Below, piece by piece: positions 46,401-63,868 of a stretch of 64,000 nt of DNA. How positions within the stretch are numbered: the first letter of the stretch is position 1; each line of letters starts with the position of its first letter. The notes beneath the pieces are model-generated. The model was not told the DNA's origin. It searched no databases and saw only the letters and a list, made by a program, of their open reading frames with translations. Location of the stretch: assembly GCA_000469685.2 (NCBI GenBank), contig LS997566.1, positions 47,386,373 through 47,450,372 on the forward strand, given 5' to 3'. This DNA is from Haemonchus contortus (Eukaryota > Nematoda > Chromadorea > Rhabditida > Trichostrongylidae). The position numbers and the translations under genes are program-made.

Positions 46401-48908
46401 GTAAGTCAGGATACACCATCGGGGTCGCGCGCCAGGCAAGGTCAACCCGGTGGCAGCCTCGTGAGCTCCTCACTCGACAGTCTCTCAAGGAGCAAGGGAG
46501 TTAACTCCTGAGCCTTGCCAAATTTTCTCGTTGGATGGGCTAGAGGAACTCCGTGACACTTTCTCGCCTTTCGATAGGATTTACCCAATTGGCGAAACCT
46601 TGTAGCCCCTAGTGTTGTTGAAAATGAGACTAACCAGGACAAATGAGTCAAATGGGCACAAAAGCTGGGAATATTACCATTGGCGGCGGAGTTTGAAGGA
46701 GTCAGGCCAGAGTTAGTCGATGGGTGACTTATAACCGCTCAAACTAAGCGTTAAATCGCTGGGTGCTACCCTAGTAACTTGCGAACTTCTATATACCCGC
46801 GAATTTTTCCCTTCCCTGCTCATCATATGCAAAAGATGGTAAAGCGGAAGTAACCGCCAGGCTTGGATTACATGAGTGGGAGCTCTGAATGCTGACAGCC
46901 TCGGCTAATCGGGTCAAAGCGTCTTCATCTTGATTTCGCAGCCTGCAGCCCTTGTTTATCCTCTAATCCTTCCCCTGCTACTGCGTTGTTTTCGAAGCGG
47001 CCCAGTCCTCTCCTGCTCGGTGTAGCACAGAAGCTAGCGCTTCTTGCCAAATACTCTCGAATATGGATAATAATAAATAAATAAGTATTTACTAGCTCGT
47101 TATCAATACTTGTCGAGATAGGGCGAATATGAAAGGATTATCTCGTATCTAGTTACGAAGATGAGGATTGATTGACCTCAGTACATACGCCACGAATTCG
47201 GTTTTCATCCAGTATTGCAAAAGCATTGGCAGGGTGTGTACCGGCTATATGAAAACTAGCAGTAGTTGGCCTGAAAAATTTCTATCTTCTGGTCGCCCTA
47301 TGGAGATTGACTGAGCTTTCATACTAGACTAGCACTAGCCTATTCTCCTTAAAGGTTTTAGGTAAGGCTCAATTCCATTTCCAGCTGCGTTACTTACCGC
47401 TGAACTTTCCTCTAAATTCCGGGTCAAAATCTACTATAACCTTACCTATACAGTATTTTGGGGGGCCAGCCCACGCTCACTCAAAATTTATCCCTTCCCG
47501 AGGGACTCCAGCTCGAATAGAAGAGCCCTGGAGGGGTCTAGGCCAAAGAAACAGTTTGTTTTAGAAATGACTTATGAACTTTTCAGGTAAGAATCTAAGG
47601 AGCCTGAGACGATCTAGGTCAAAAAGCGGCCTGAGGCGCAGTAAGGACTGAAACTGATCCCGACGTTCACAGTCGCTTAATACCGTCATAGAAGGGCGAG
47701 TTTGTGGGCTTGTGGAGGATGATATCATTCAAAACGAAGCACATCTGTCATTAGCTGAAACTAGCCTAATCACTCATTTCGTCATCAAACCCTCGATCAG
47801 TCTCAAAAGCGATTATTCCAAAAAGAGCCTTAGGGGCCTTGGGCGTTCGCACTTTGCTCACCGTTAAAGTGCTTGATCGACACTTAAGCCCTGTAACCCA
47901 GAAAAGCTGCCTGGCATAATTGCGAACTTCTTCCTTTTCAAGTTAGGCACACCCAGAATACCCAGAATCCATGGCGGCCGTTGCACTACTACTTCCACAT
48001 GTGTTCGTGCTCCTTTTGTATGCAAAATTGTATCTTCGCCTCATTACACTTTTTGCTTTGGAACATGTTCAGAGAGCCAGCTCGAGTGCTCTTTCATGCA
48101 TCAGAGATGATAGATTGTCGCTGGAAGTGTACATGTTGTCCTCAATCGTGACTGGCAGCCAAGATGATGATGATAAGTCATTTGCGGACGGCATATTGGC
48201 GCCAATTGAATCTTTCCTTTTTAATTGAGAACCTTCCATTTGAAGACAGAGCGTCCGATGCTAAGAAGACTGCAATCTTAATTCAATTTGAGAGAGTCAT
48301 TCGATTTGTGTGAATGGCTGTACTCGGACGAAAATTTGTCTTTCCGTGGAGGCTACCTACTAATAAACCTATACATTACCCTGACAGAGTAACTAGTTAT
48401 AAGAACATCATGTGGCTCCCTTTGGGTTTTGCAGCGAATCTATCAGAGCAAACAAAGCCATTACGATTTCAATTACTAGATGAATGCCATTCGGATGTAT
48501 CAGATAACACAGCATTGCCGGGTACCCTCGTATCACCTGGCGGAACCCCTGCTACAATGCCTTACCTCAAAGCCTCAGAGATATTGACCTAGTAATAAGC
48601 CTAATGAGTTCTACACTAATCTGGCCACTATTAGTATTACTCTTGAACCTTCTCGCATGCTACTGCACGCCAAAGTGCAGCGAAGGGAGAAATACCGAAC
48701 CCCGAACCCGGCTTTGCCTCTGTTTAGTTCATTCTACGGGAAACGACCTGTGTAAAACATAATGGGGAGGCCTTTGGACATATGAGAAGGTAAACGTTTC
48801 CTGTTATGGGCTATTCAGTTGGGTTGCAAATCAATGGGGAACAGAAACTAAAGTAGTTCGATGTCAACCAGAACAACACAGCATGGTTCGAGTCCGCTAT
48901 AGAACAAT
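43466..48908. other. gene-poor stretch
   Basis: No exon chain is supported. An 85-codon frame at 47971-48228 begins with a hydrophobic segment (ALLLPHVFVLLLYAKLYLRL), but nothing else supports it as a gene. Splice-like words occur singly (for example GTAAGC at 45648) without partners. Confidence 0.45.
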
Positions 48909-49138
48909 CTAATGAACAAGGAGGAAGACTCTGGTGGGCGAAGCCCCATTTGGGAAATACTTCTTGAATAGAACAGTTGGCCGTTGAAACTGTACAATCC
49001 CAATTCTCTACTCATACTTACGTCATACTGATTCGACAATTTCTCAAACTCTTTCAACAACCGTGGCGACCCCGAGGCGATCATGGAACTCACAATGACG
49101 AGCAGGAAGTTCGAGAAAAACGAATTCCAATACGTCAT
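48909..49138 (-). CDS. possible small secreted protein, 56 residues, two exons
   Basis: On the minus strand an ATG at 49138 opens an exon that runs to 49022 and ends exactly at a consensus GTAAGT donor. It encodes 39 residues with a signal-peptide-like start (MTYWNSFFSNFLLVIVSSMI, then ASGSPRLLKEFEKLSNQYD). A 59-nt intron, a typical size here, ends in TATTCAAG. It joins in frame to 48962-48909, adding 17 residues and a TAG. The predicted mature peptide is about 35 residues with no cysteines. No family is recognised. The signal peptide, donor and intron length together raise this above chance, but the terminal exon is weak. Confidence 0.35.
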
Positions 49139-52100
49139 TCAAGCATAATACCAGACCGCAACCCCTCTAATCCGTCGAAGACCGTTAGAACTAATCCGGC
49201 TCAAATGGCTTCCTCGAGCGGATTCTCTAATAACTCTAATGGTGGTTTTGCCTCGTTCGGATTTTGCCATCCAACGGGCACCAAATCGATGAAAGCCTTG
49301 CGGGAACATCATGAATTCTAAGCGTGTGACGAAGATTGATAACGGCTGATGGGTAAAGCCACTCAACGATGACTACATCATTCAAGGTTAACATGCATGT
49401 ATCTCCAGTAACTATTATGAAGATAATTGAATCGCCCAGCCCAGGGTATGAATGTTGCAACCCAAAAGGCGTTCAGTTCGGATATGAAGTCTTCTAAGAA
49501 AAGGCTGGCACCTAATCATACTAATAGGGAACTCTGTCACCCAGGGAAAACTGCGATTCGTGGAAATGATGCTGTGCTATCATTCTGGAAGGGTTCGCTG
49601 TACTGCCAATCGAATGTGGTAGACCTCTTTGACAGGGACCCAGATTCACTGGGCATATAAAAAAGAAAAAAAGGTTTTTCCAGTACCTTCGAGACGTGAT
49701 CGTCAAAAATATTCACCTGTTCTCTGGGCCAAACTATTTCCATACACGAAATCCGATAAGCTTGATCTCACATAAAGCCTGTCTATTGAGTTTGGGTTTA
49801 GGGAATTGCTCCTGTTCCTTTACCATCATCTCACGGTGATAATATCAGCCACATTTTACATCATTTTGAATAAAAATAACATAGCTAGCCACTAAAAAAG
49901 AGTGAAGCGTCAAGTCGGTGGCCCTGACTGATCCAATGGCCCGTGTTGCTGTATGTACCATGAATAACTAATGTAACTACTCTAATGGTGACGCCAAGTC
50001 TGTGCTTACCATCGCTATTCCTACGATGACAAAGTGAAAATATGAACGATTAGGGCCTCTGTATGGGGTACGTCAAGCAACTGACTGGATTGGAGAACAG
50101 AAAGCCTCCTGATGGGGAGACTAGTTGGCCTATTCAATGACTCACGTGGGTGAAACTGATAGGACAGGTAATCGCTCATACAGTCATAATTCAATACCAT
50201 ACCAATCAGACGGCTCCAAAAGAGGTTCCATTTTGATTCGAGTACACCGTGGGTGATAGTAACGCTACTCATTTCTGCAATCGTTGCTCCTCTAACAAAA
50301 GAATGTTATTTATTTCTATTTTATTTGATAACTGAGAAAAGCGGTGTCCCTGCGAAATTGCAGAAGTAAACTGAGTGACACCCGGTGACGTTCATCTGTC
50401 ACCTACAGAAAGCCAGCGCTAGGCAGCAAATAAACCGAAAGAATCGTTCAGTCCCCAGTCTTGCGTCACGCATAGTCTTACGACTGGGCATGTTAAGACC
50501 GAGAAGGGTGTATACACCACTGAAGTACCACGATGCACCTACCGACATGGAGTTAAGGATAAGGGTTATCAAAAGGTGCATCCATGCTTGGCGATTAAAC
50601 CCCCAGTTACCTCACGAAGATATCTTGCGGATATGGTAAACTAATCTAGAAGGGGGCCTCCCTTTTGTGAACCTGTCTGAAGTCTTACAGAGCCACTTGG
50701 TTTTCGCCCAGTCATGGAAATCGTACCCACGGCGCTCAAACCTCAGGGTCATTTCGAAGCCAGAACTTATGTTATGTCAGAGTTGTGTAGGTGATTGGTT
50801 TGGACAACAGGTATGCCCTAACGGGTAATTATGCTCTCACACTCTTCAATTTCGGATGGAATTCGAGCACACGGCGCGAACTTTTTTCCTTAGAGGTCAT
50901 TCTTGAAAATCCATGTAGGGCAACTCTCTGAGAACCTTTTTAGTACCTATTTCAAACAAGCCACTTCTGAATCACTTTCCTTTTTCTAGAGTTACACTCC
51001 AAACATTTAGAATTACACTTTTTTATGAAATAAATATTGGTAGACTTTGAAAAACGCAAAAACGATATAAAAACTAATAACATTCCCATCAATCTGCGAA
51101 TTTCTCATTGAAGGATTGAACGTTCCAATACTTCATGATAATTATTGTCATTATTGAGTAGGAGCATTCATTCCCGCACTTCTTTAATTAAACTTTTTTC
51201 GGGTATTTTATGGTTTGTTTGTTTAAGAGTTTCTAGCTTCCCAGATGAGCCTCACATATGTTAATCGCAAGCAGCATTCTATTTTCTTTTGACAAAACCC
51301 GATTTTACTTAATTTTTAGGCATTTGTTAGAAGCGAAGAAATCGATTTTCAACTAATCTCCCCCATATCGCCTGTCCGCCACTGCGGTCCCCATCTTCTG
51401 GGCTATGCATGAAGTAGGAGTTATACAGGCCCGAGGCAATATTTTGAAGTCTCAAACTGCGATTTTCACTCCCATATTACAAGGTGGAGACACCCATGGG
51501 GAGACTCTCTAAAAAAACCCGTCACTAACCTATCTACAGTGGGTAAAATAGGCTGTTCGAATAAAAAGAGATGATCGTTCAGACCAAGCGATCATGTTGC
51601 ACGACTTCGTCAGTCCCACATTGGACAAGTCCTCAGAGTGGCTCTCTATGGTATCAAAAGAAGAATCCACTTGAGCTACCATACCCTAATAACCTTACAT
51701 AACGGATTATGACCATTTTTACACATTGTCTAGCAAGATAAAAAGCTGACTTCTCAAAGTCGATCCGGGCTGGCCAATTTCTGGGAAAGGTGAGGAAAAA
51801 ATAGGATTAATCAATTGATAGAGTGATGGGAGCAGGTCGTAATTAATAACAGAGTTCACATCGGTGGAATGTTCGATTTCCTAAACTCCATTGCTTACCA
51901 GATAGATAATTATCTAGATTTTCGAAAAAATATTTGCTGCAGGAGCCACATCACTGATCAATTGGTTATAAATACTCCTATTCCAAATTAAATTTGTTGA
52001 TGGAAAAGTGAAACCCTCTGTAACAATCTATCGACCGGGAATGGTAACAGGTTCTAGGCTCAGCAGAACACAATGGCAAAACTGGATCCATGAACCATGC

Positions 52101-55100
52101 CTTCCAAATTTATTGTTTTTTTGGTTCACCCATTGGGTAAACTCCCATTCAAACAAATTAAAATGGCGTATTGTGCACAACCAGATGTAAAATTCGAAAC
52201 AACCAATTGTGCAGCGCTGCGCAACCGGCGCGCAGTTCCCGGCGCAATGCGCGCGCGTTCCCAGCTGGGAATAATCCTATAAATTCGGCGAATTACACCG
52301 TCCAGCAAGGCACTTCCATTCCATTAAGTCGATTTCCTGTACTTTCCGCCATGAACTAAATGCTCTCCGATCCCTACCCCCTTGCATTTTTACCAGTATT
52401 AATTGAATAACAGAACACATCTATAACGGCTTCCACAGTCCTAATAGATGTTAAATAACGAAGGGATGTTCTTCCACAATCACACTCGATCGGGAACCCA
52501 CCGTAGGCTTGACGTGACGGCGTCGCTCCCAGTCGTTGCAGAAGTCGACGGGACGGCTGGTCAGCGGCGCAATGCGCGCGCATTGCGCGCCCACTGCGCC
52601 GTCGGCCCGCCCCCGGCGACTTTGGCCTCCGCGCTTTTTCGGTCGCACCACGAGACCCGCGAACTGGGCGCCCATGCTCCACTGTTTTGCGTGTTGAGCG
52701 CGCCCCGTGACCGGCTCGGCACCTTTGCGACGGATCGAGTCGCGTCTCGACGTATTTACTCCCATCCGTGAACCCTCCCGACCGCAAACAAAGTCCATCT
52801 GACTCCCACTCGGGAGTTTAGCAAGGAAAGTGGGTTGGTGTACTTTGGTGCGCTCGGTTGAATCATACCTGGTGATCAGCTGCTGCTGACGCCTTCCATT
52901 TGTTTCTCCTTTACCAAGTAACGCGTCATTTTCTAAATGGGGCGTTGGGCATTGCGAAATGCGATCCTGCGGCGCTATCCGTCCCTTCGTGAGTCATGCT
53001 GTAAAATTCGAGTGTGATTTTAATCGCCCTCTTCCTTCTTTCACGGTCCCACGCGATCTATACACCCGTTACCGTGTGCCTGGGGCATTTCCTGCCATGA
53101 CCACACCCAACTGAATCCTTCTAATCACCTGCAGTCAATGGACCCAGTACATTTCTTGCTCTCTTAATATCCTTGACTCGATGGACTTCACATCTGTAAT
53201 TCAATGCCATTCAAGCATATTGGATTTCTCCGTCATCGTCGTTGGGTTTCATTTATTGCGAAGAGCATTTCTCCTTATTCAGCGAGTTCTGAGAAGACAT
53301 CCAACTAGACTTTTATTATGTTGCCCTTTTGATACTACAAAGTAACTGAGAAGATTGAGACTTGTCGGCAGTTGCAGAGAAGGTTCAGAAGAAATTCATT
53401 CATGTTGCCGCTTATCGCCATTTCCCTCAATGAATTTTCGTGATAGATTGTTGATTGCTTTCTGTAGCGTTTCGGTAAATCGACCTCATGAAAAATGGTT
53501 TCATTTGGTTTGTGTGTCAGAACTGTCAGAACATCAATGGGATGCTAACCCTTCATTATTACCTTTTCAAACGGTGCTGTTTCTGAAAGCCGCAATCGTA
53601 TCCATATCTCATCTTATCGGGCTCTGCCTCACTCATTGCGGAGTAGTTCATGCTTCATTTGATTCCGGAAGCAAGTTTCACATTTAATTTTGACTGGAGC
53701 AGATTTTAATGAAGTTATAGGAGTGGTCCGTTTTTCCATTACGACAGGTGCGATTCATGGGTTGTTTTCTGAGTTAGCGAAGGCAAACAACTTGCTGAAG
53801 GAAAAAGGGTGGGCTTCTTCGGTTTGTGGACGGCCTTGTTTTTTTTACGAGAAAGCTCAAAAGTCCTACATTAGTCTCAGCAGGTATGGTTTATGGGTCG
53901 GATAAATCAACGGCTTGAGCATCTAGTAATGTTGTGAAGTACCTGAACTTGTTATAGCTCGAAGTACTTGATAGAAGTTCAACTCCCTGTTTTGCAATTT
54001 TGGCCAAATTTAAGGTTGTTAAGGTTTGGTTTGCGAGGTTTTGCTGTAAAGAGCAGTTTCGCAACTTATTCGGAGACTATGAGTCTTTTCCTGAAACCAG
54101 AGCAGCGAAGCTAAAAAAAAGTTTGCTGTATGGCAACGGACAATTAATCTTGTGTTTCTGTGGTCCTGTGGTCAAACGTTGACAAATAACATCTCTGCGT
54201 CCTTTTTGTCTCGTCACCGAGACGCCAGGAAGAACCAGCAGGAAATGGGTGATCACGAACCAGTCATTACCTTCGTGACAACCTGTTTTTTATGCGCCCT
54301 GGAGGCGGACCTTCAGAGGACCTCCCAGGTTGCTTTAGCTGTTGTTACGGTGTATACTATGCTCTTGTTTTCGCCGTCCCATGCGGTGTCGAGAACAGGC
54401 CTGTGAGGAGATGTTTGTTCAGGCGTGTCATCCCTCTCCCGGATGCGCGCTCTCAATTTGCTCGCACGCGCGATTAATGAGAACTGGTTATCCGCTGAAC
54501 CCAATGTTATGATTACCCGAATGGTAAGTAGAATAGGGAAAATCAGGGTCTACCCAATCTTGCCAGGACCACCATCAGGCATCTGCCGTGCCGTCGATCA
54601 ACGTATCGATTTTCGGCGGCCAGGCGGAAAATGTGAAGCGGGGCTTATCGAAACGGCGAGAATGCGCGGCGCATTGCGCATTGCAATGTTCACCAGCAGA
54701 TTAATTGCATGCTGCTGCTGCGGCCACTGCCCGGCCTCGTAACCGGCCATGGATATGGCATACCTCGAGTTAATGAGTTCGTCGTCCGGGGGCTCAGCAA
54801 CTGATTGACTGGTTCCCAGTAATGTGATGTCGAAATTGCTTGAGTGGAGGGTTCTCCACGAGCGATCCATTCTATCCTGCTTTTATACTGACTATTTTTC
54901 GGTCGATCGACCAATCACTTATGAGCGTTTCCTTTTGCGGCTTTTCCTTCCCGATACTCAGTAGAAATGAGGTAAGACAGTTTCTGCTGGCCCTTATGTA
55001 AGGAATGCCAGTGAAAGGAAAAAACGCTCAGTATGAAAATCTTTCGAGTCATTGTTCTTGGCTCTGGGGCCTTCTTGACTGGACAACTTGGGATGCTTCC

Positions 55101-56368
55101 TGGCCAATTTCAATGAAGGTCAGACATTCAGTAAGGCTTGGATTTTTTAATGTTATGCAGCAGAATATAGCTAGTTTCTATCACCTTTCTTTTTAAGTTT
55201 TTGCAGAAATGCAAGAGATCACGGCGTGAAGTTCTGGGGACGACTTCTATATCGAGAATTCTTATCAGACGCATAGGTATCTGGGAGGACTTAACCGTCA
55301 TAGAAAGTCGTGGGCAGTGGGTTTCCTGACAAGTATAACGGATTATTTGAAGAACGGATTTTCCCGATATTTTTGTATATGACTAGTCTCATGGCTTCAT
55401 TATGACCAATTTTGGGAAGACTCCATCTCCCTGGATCATGTTTCCGTTTGGTGGAACTTTAAGATGGTATGATTGATAAGGTTAAGCATTTCCCCAGGGC
55501 TCCCAACTCTTCCTGGTTCGGTTTCTACCTCCGCTCGAATCTAATGACTTTTCCGCTTTTTTCAATTTTTATGTTTTTCACATTACAACTTGGTCAGATC
55601 CGGCTACCGGTATTGTTGTTTATGTAATGCGTGAGTGAATTTCTCATCGATGTTTACTTCTGAGTGTCAGTTGTCTATCTGTCACAGTGACCTAGAAATT
55701 TTGTCATGATCGCTATCTTGCTTCGCCTTTTGAACACTGTAGAAATAACTAGTAGTTTATTGGAAACATAGAAGAACTCCATCTTTTCCTGAAGATCTGA
55801 TCGCACCAATTTCGCAGAAAACCGTTCATTTCAAAACCACAGAAGGGAATCTATTTTTTTGTGACTTCGGGCAATCTTTTTTCTGCGTTTGTTCATTTAA
55901 ACTTCAAGGTTTTGATGGATTTAATGTATTTTCAAATGTGCTCTAGTAATGTCGTTTAAGAAACGAGATTTCTTCGATAGTGAAAACCCTACTTGTTGGC
56001 GAACTCTTAAAGGGGCGATTCACTAAAGGAACCGTACTGGTTTTCCACTTGTGCTCGCTGTCCGCATCGTCCTCGGCCTCCGCTCGACCGCTATTTTCCC
56101 CGAGTGGGTATTGATTCGATAACGAACTGTTCAGTCAGTCTCATTTCTTTGTGCTCGTGTCGAGATCAGTTTCTTCGATTTCGGTTCTGTTTCGCATTCC
56201 TTCATTTGCTCCGTGTCACCCAATCATAACCATATTCTTTCCATGACAGCGTGGGCCCTTGATTCGCGCTTTATTTGCTATCCGCAAAAGAAATTATACG
56301 ATCGATGACGTTTGCCGTTGCGATTACCGCCATCGGTTCGGCGCCGCACATACCACTAATCTGTACGA
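49139..56368. other. gene-poor stretch upstream of calmodulin
   Basis: No supported gene in over 7 kb. It contains two GC-rich patches with GCGC palindromes (about 52200-52800 and 54420-54760) in otherwise AT-rich DNA. Several frames are open in those patches only because they are GC-rich. A single GTGAGT donor after MGRWALRNAILRRYPSL (about 52938-52989) has no partner. The last 300 bp hold the presumed calmodulin promoter and 5' UTR; no TATA box is seen there. Confidence 0.45.
52567..52588. repeat. 22-bp perfect palindrome in a GC-rich patch
   Basis: GCGCAATGCGC is followed immediately by its reverse complement. Related words recur at 52234-52250 (GGCGCAATGCGCGCGCG) and 54661-54675 (AATGCGCGGCGCATT). 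Confidence 0.8.
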
Positions 56369-56374
56369 TTTTCA
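56365..56374 (+). promoter_or_regulatory. probable trans-splice acceptor of calmodulin
   Basis: GTACGATTTTCAG ends near 56375, about 80 nt before the calmodulin ATG. It is the best TTTTCAG site in the leader and would accept a spliced leader. It could instead end a 5' UTR intron. Confidence 0.45.
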
Positions 56375-56455
56375 GCAGTCGAGCAAGGACTTCTCGCCAT
56401 CCCACCCCAAGCATCGGTACTTGTTTTCTTCTGATCTCCACACCTCAATAGCACA

Positions 56456-60722
<4,267 letters not shown>

Positions 60723-62566
60723 ACATTCGAGCCTGCTTCAATCTCAGTTCTCATCTGATCTGTGTACCCGTCCAAATTTGCGGTACCCATCGTCGTGTAT
60801 ATTGTTATACATGTCGTGTGTACCAATATATTATGTATTTCTACCACCTTCACCGCTCCCTCCCCATTGTGTTCCGTTCGATGTGCGTCCTGCTCGTTTC
60901 GAGAGTTTCTCGTGCTCGAATTTTATAAATAATGTGTATGTGGTTAGGTCGTTTGTGATCTACATTTTTATTCTTTTTTTTTCTTTCGCTACGATTCTCT
61001 GTTCCGCTCTGTATAATTCCGAGTAGTGTTGGGAATGCCTCCATTTTTTCTTATTTGCGCTCCGAATATGTCCTACTTTGCCCTGGTTGAAGCAATCGCC
61101 GTTGATGTGTTGAACAGAGCCAGGAAAACGCTGATGTCCTTTTGTGCTGTACTGTTTTGTCGGACCTTGGCCTCTGGTGATTCTGTAATAATGGTCTTCA
61201 CAGAGTTCGTTGGCGTTATGTTTTTCCTGACCACATGATTTAAATATAATCTATTTTATTTGTGAATGAATGTCTTGCACAAACAGTACACATGATTACA
61301 ATATGTAATCTTCATTGATTATGCTTACGTAGAATAGGTACATATATAGAATACCGGTTAGAACTGACGAAAATAGTACATCGGGACGTGCATCAATGTG
61401 AGCCGGATCCCCCGTAGATGAGTACGGTAAAGCTGGATTTGATACAGCGTGCATGTATGCATGTATTGCTGACGATTTGGCAGTTTCAGGGAGATGTAAG
61501 AAGGAAAGAAATGGGTGGAAGGTGACCGGATGAATTATGATAATGTTCTTGGATGAACGGTGAGGTCGTGTCCAGGGACAAGAGAAGACGTTTGGGAACT
61601 ACTTGGCTATTCACTTTCACTACTTGAACTTGACGGAGCACAAAGTCCCGTGTGTATGGTTATCGTTGAATTGCAGTTCACAGAAAATGCTGGGTAGTAG
61701 AGTCCGCGAGGGAGATTCCTGAAAATGGATTGTTCAGAAATGATCGATATGTGGTTTGCATTCTTGTAGTCTACAGACAAATTCACATTTTGAGTTAATT
61801 ACTGGCTCTCAAGTAATGCAGGCAAAGAACATAACGACGGTTCTAATCCACAAAATAAGGTTAAGTTTTGAGAAATTGAAATTCGACAAAGTAAGGTACG
61901 GGTGAGACTGGAGTTCCTGTCGATCCCGACCTATGACCCCCTACTTCTTTGAAATACGATCGAACAGAGCACTCAAACATTTATATGGTACAGTTGGTCT
62001 GGCAAAGAACCGACTCGAGAAAACCTTCCCTTCTATTTATCACAGTGTTCGTATTCCCTATCAAAAAAGTGGAGATGAATGTTCGCATTTGAGCCAGTCG
62101 GAAATGGAAGCTGCCTGTTTTGGTTCGTTCACGACATGGGGAATTCCGAGCAACCGACCATCAACATACCAGACTGATCTCTCACTTTTATTCAGAGACC
62201 CGTGAAAGGGACTTGCAGTGTGTCAGAGAAGTTTTGTATTTCTATAACGTCCCAACACAACGGAAAAGTGGGGTGGGACTGACCAACGGATTCGTGCCCT
62301 TCCCGAACTTTTGTGAAATTCGATTCATTAAGACAGCTGAACTAGTAACCATTACGGAGATTCAACAACTGTGACCACTAATTCACATGGAAGTCAGCAA
62401 CTAGAGAATACGGCTTTCCGAAGTCAACAATGGTGGTCGAATTGAGTGCCCGAACGACTAAGAAAAATAGAAAAGTGTAGAATAAAAATGAAAAATATCA
62501 TTTTGACCGCCACCTACAACTTCGCGCCCTTTTGGGTCCAACGGATTTTGATCATAAAACTAAAGG
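60723..62566. other. calmodulin 3' UTR and intergenic
   Basis: The calmodulin 3' UTR starts here. No exact AATAAA lies within the first few hundred bases; TTAAATATAATC near 61244 or a variant signal may serve. No exon is supported between 61300 and 62566. Confidence 0.45.
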
Positions 62567-63868
62567 ATGGCATCAGTCCACATCCGGTCAACGAGGGTGG
62601 CCAGTTTTGTCCCTGGCTCCTGGGATCACGGTGAGTTGATGTTACTTCCCTACCAATTGATATCGTCATTTGGTTCACTAGTTGGATTGTTACAGCGTTC
62701 AGACGGACTGTCTGATTTGTTTTTGACCATTTCAGATGCGACGAAAGGGGGAGACGTCGAACATGATCCAGTAAATGACCCACAGTATTGGAAAAATGTT
62801 CAATAAAAAAATTGTTTTCTCCTATCGCCTACAACAACAACAACAACGACAGCTGGATATTCGAAAAAGTGAGTTGGTTTTTTGTCGGTTGCAGTAAGTC
62901 AAGGGCTCACTTCTGAATTTCATCAGAAGGAGGCTAATTTGGAGGAATATGATGTTCCTAAGTATAAATCTGCTCCTTCTGAGTATGAGTAAGTCTACTT
63001 TCTTTTTAAAAAGGCAGTCAAATTCCCATTCTACCATTCCGAGTAAGTGGGCAGGACTGAAAAATTAGCAGCATGATTGCTCAGGATGTTCGCATTTCTG
63101 AGAAGTAGGCTTCTTGTTCGTCTGTTCCACTCCATTGACTTACTTTTAATGCGCTTCATTTGACAGACATCTTTTACCCCCTCCCTTCCTCCCTTCCCCA
63201 ACACCGCAACTAATCCTTGTCGTGTCGAGAAAGGAGGCACCAGGGTGGAACTTACATGGATCATGCGTCCATACATTGCTGGGATGCGGACTCAGCTAGT
63301 CTACCACTCTGGTAAAACAGCTTCTAGGTGGCGAATTGTGAAGTTGAGTAATAAAATAGTATTTTTGAATACATCTGCTTAATCATGCTTACTTCATATG
63401 TTTTCAATCGTTACGAGAGAAAATTGACTAGAATGAAAATATAGACACGAGCTAGTCACCTTGCGATTGCTACGGGTCTAATCATCACTAAAAGACAGTC
63501 TGGACTGTGACATGAGCCGTGATTCCTACAGTCAGAATCAATCCACGGAAGATGGCTCTTTGCACCCCGCTCTTATCAGAAGCACGTCGCTTAGAGCTCG
63601 GAAAAGTACGAGCAGGGAAAGGGTCTGTGATTAAGGAAATCACACAGCGGCTCCAGGCTGGCTGATAACAGTAGTGAGCAGTTCTTTGCGACAGTAAGCT
63701 TGTCATGTCGTACAAATTTGTAACTCCTCTCGTCCACTACGGTCATGTCAAATAACCGATGATCGTGGTGATTTCGAAGGGCTCAAGTACCAGTGGAGGA
63801 CCTCCAACAACTCTCCGCTTGTGCAGAAACGTGGGTGTGGAGGCCTGCAAGTCCTTTGCACTTCTCAT
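62567..63868 (+). CDS. unassigned gene, Ser/Arg-rich, continues past the window
   Basis: Exons 62567-62630, 62895-62988, 63532-63622 and 63794-63868 join in a continuous frame. Every junction has a canonical acceptor and a good donor (GTGAGT, GTAAGT, GTCTGT, GTGAGT). The product starts MASVHIRSTRVASFVPGSWD. It continues with an acidic stretch (EEYDVPKYKSAPSEYDQNQS), then a basic Ser/Arg stretch (RSTSLRARKSTSRERWRTSN). At least 108 residues are encoded before the frame leaves through the donor at 63869. No domain is recognised; the composition suggests a disordered, possibly phosphorylated protein. A TAA lies just upstream of the ATG in frame, so the start is either here or at a splice site. 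The first exon can also join 62736-62806 (see that entry). Confidence 0.6.
62736..62806 (+). CDS. alternative terminal exon of the right-edge gene
   Basis: A strong acceptor (GACCATTTCAG) precedes 62736. Joined to the exon ending at 62630, it reads in frame (DATKGGDVEHDPVNDPQYWK and three more residues) to TAA at 62804. That would make a 44-residue product. The stop overlaps an AATAAA (62802-62807). This exon cannot be spliced on to 62895 in a compatible frame, so it would be an alternative end, not an internal exon. Confidence 0.4.
62802..62807 (+). terminator. AATAAA overlapping the alternative stop codon
   Basis: CAATAAAAAAATTG contains AATAAA overlapping the TAA of the 62736-62806 exon, a compact arrangement that supports an early transcript end. 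Confidence 0.45.
62831..62850. repeat. CAA trinucleotide repeat
   Basis: A short run of CAA units (ACAACAACAACAACAAC) lies in the intron before 62895. Confidence 0.8.

Noticed and set aside
54425..54870. 105-codon + frame and 90-codon - frame in the GC-rich island
   Set aside because: Overlapping open frames on both strands are expected in GC-rich DNA; only one isolated donor (GTAAGT at 54523) was found and no partner.
63530..63670. Tc1-like transposase helix-turn-helix (frame beginning MALCTPLLSEARRLELGK)
   Set aside because: A different frame over the same bases fits canonical splice sites and the phases of neighbouring exons; no inverted repeats flank the region.
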